The position numbers and the translations under genes are program-made. This document shows, piece after piece, positions 6,079 through 7,200 of a DNA stretch of 7,200 nucleotides. The stretch spans positions 1 through 7,200 of the forward strand of contig CAKQVC010000099.1 in NCBI GenBank assembly GCA_934277655.1. Direction: 5' to 3'. Position 1 is the stretch's first letter. Each line of letters opens with the position of its first letter. The notes under the pieces were generated by a model that worked only from the letters and a program-made list of their open reading frames with translations, did not search any database and was not told the origin of the DNA. Origin of the DNA: an uncultured Clostridia bacterium (GTDB lineage Bacteria; Bacillota; Clostridia; Peptostreptococcales; Anaerovoracaceae).

Positions 6079-7200
6079 TGCTTGCATTTGCTTTTTTTAT
6101 AGCTGTCATGGTTTCTGCAATTGTTTTTGATTTTTCCATGATCATTGCGTTGCTGGCGGGGCTTGTGGCATTTATCATTGTTGGAAAACGGAAGGGACAT
6201 TCCGTTCAAAGTCTTGCAAAAATGGGACTGGAAGGTGCGAAAGACTCTTTAATTGTCGTTGAAGTGATGGCAGTTATCGGCTTTGTGACTGCATCGTGGA
6301 GAGTGTCCGGAACGATCACAATCTTCGTATACTATGGGATGAAGCTTATCAGTCCATCATGGTTTTTAGTAATTGCTTTTTTACTTTCATGTTTGCTCAG
6401 TTATGCACTGGGAACATCATTTGGCGTGTCCGGTACGGTAGGTGTTATCTTTATGGCTCTGGCTAGAAGCGGTGGGGTAGATCCGGTTTTGACTGCAGGT
6501 GTATTGATGAGTGGCGTTTATTTTGGAGATCGATGTTCCCCGGTATCTTCCAGTGCAACGTTGGTAGCAGGAATTACAGATACGAAGATATATGATAATG
6601 TAAAGGAAATGGTAAAAACCTCGTTTACAGCCTTTGTGATCGCACTGGGTGTCTATGTTTTCTTTTCTTTACGGAATCCAATCAGTCATGTGGATTCTGA
6701 TTTAATGCAGGCATTTCAGGATGAATTTAATCTGTCGATCTGGTCATTTGTGCCAGCTGTTTTTATGCTGATTCTTCCTTTGATGAAAGTCAGTGTGCTG
6801 ATATCGATGGGCATTAGTATCGGAAGCGGAATTCTGGTCGCATGGCTTGTTCAGGGAGTGCCTTTTGCTGAAATTTTGAAAATCTGCATTGTAGGTTATC
6901 ACGCTTCTGGAAATGGACTGGGGGCAATCCTCAATGGAGGAGGACTGGTGTCTATGCTTGAAATCGTTGTGATATTGCTCATATCCAGCAGCTATTCAGG
7001 GATTTTCAATGGAACCGGAATGCTGCTTTCCCTGCAGGAAAAACTGGGGCAGGCTTGCAGCAAGCTAGGTAGATTTTCAGTGATGATCATGCTGAGCATA
7101 GGATCTGCTGCTATTTTCTGCAATCAGACGATAGCTTCAATTGTTTGTGCAGATCTCCTGCGTAAGCCATATGAAGATGCCGGTGCAAGCAATACGGAGC
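6078..7200 (+). CDS. NhaC-family Na+/H+ antiporter (3' truncated by window)
   Basis: The frame starts at the ATG overlapping the rpe stop (TAATG) and stays open to the window end, giving 374 residues. The family is usually about 440-460, so the C-terminus is missing. It is a highly hydrophobic polytopic membrane protein with about nine or ten visible helices. Signature blocks are GTSFGVSGT (112-120), GVYFGDRCSPVSSSA (146-160) and IFCNQTIAS (346-354), all characteristic of NhaC-like transporters. The family includes Na+/H+ antiporters and the B. subtilis malate/lactate antiporter MleN, so the substrate cannot be fixed from sequence alone. There is almost no Shine-Dalgarno sequence next to the ATG (only a weak TGGA at 6070-6073), so translation probably depends on ribosomes finishing rpe. 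M11 is an alternative start but lacks an RBS. An antiporter directly behind rpe is less usual than the thiamine pyrophosphokinase gene often found there. Confidence 0.9.
   Translation, partial: MLAFAFFIAVMVSAIVFDFSMIIALLAGLVAFIIVGKRKGHSVQSLAKMGLEGAKDSLIVVEVMAVIGFVTASWRVSGTITIFVYYGMKLISPSWFLVIAFLLSCLLSYALGTSFGVSGTVGVIFMALARSGGVDPVLTAGVLMSGVYFGDRCSPVSSSATLVAGITDTKIYDNVKEMVKTSFTAFVIALGVYVFFSLRNPISHVDSDLMQAFQDEFNLSIWSFVPAVFMLILPLMKVSVLISMGISIGSGILVAWLVQGVPFAEILKICIVGYHASGNGLGAILNGGGLVSMLEIVVILLISSSYSGIFNGTGMLLSLQEKLGQACSKLGRFSVMIMLSIGSAAIFCNQTIASIVCADLLRKPYEDAGASNTE

Noticed and set aside
1..7200. CRISPR array, tRNA/rRNA gene, insertion sequence, phage or defence genes
   Set aside because: I saw no regularly spaced repeats, tRNA-like folds, transposase motifs or terminal inverted repeats; nearly all the DNA is accounted for by seven conserved genes.

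Overview
The window looks like chromosome from a low-to-moderate GC Firmicute, most likely a Clostridia/Lachnospiraceae-type organism. This rests on the protein styles (YugP-type protease, three-PASTA PrkC, CpgA-like RsgA), the strong AGGAGG-type ribosome binding sites, and a gene order (yugP-rsmB-stp-prkC-rsgA-rpe) typical of that group. The taxonomic call is inference from gene content and order; no rRNA or other marker is present.

All seven genes lie on the + strand and are packed head to tail. They are: 1-510, the 3' part of a YugP-like membrane zinc metallopeptidase; 510-1802, rsmB (16S rRNA m5C methyltransferase); a 67-bp gap; 1870-2619, a PP2C-type Ser/Thr phosphatase; 2609-4438, the PrkC-type PASTA kinase; 4453-5325, rsgA (ribosome small-subunit GTPase); a 105-bp gap holding a strong perfect hairpin; 5431-6078, rpe (ribulose-phosphate 3-epimerase); 6078-7200, an NhaC-family antiporter that runs off the window end. 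Three junctions overlap (1 bp, 11 bp, 1 bp), which suggests translational coupling. No stretch over 300 bp lacks a gene.

The core is a signalling and ribosome-maturation cluster. The phosphatase and kinase form the opposing pair that senses cell-wall fragments through extracellular PASTA repeats. RsgA, a known PrkC substrate in Bacillus subtilis (as CpgA), is a 30S maturation GTPase, and RsmB modifies 16S rRNA. Rpe and the antiporter are metabolic or transport genes at the downstream end, possibly with their own promoter.

The window is mostly ordinary housekeeping sequence, and I do not see a new biological system. The points worth checking are the absence of rlmN between rsmB and the phosphatase gene, an ion antiporter tightly coupled to rpe, a strong hairpin without a U-tract in front of rpe, and a threonine-poor activation loop and acidic C-terminal tail in the kinase.
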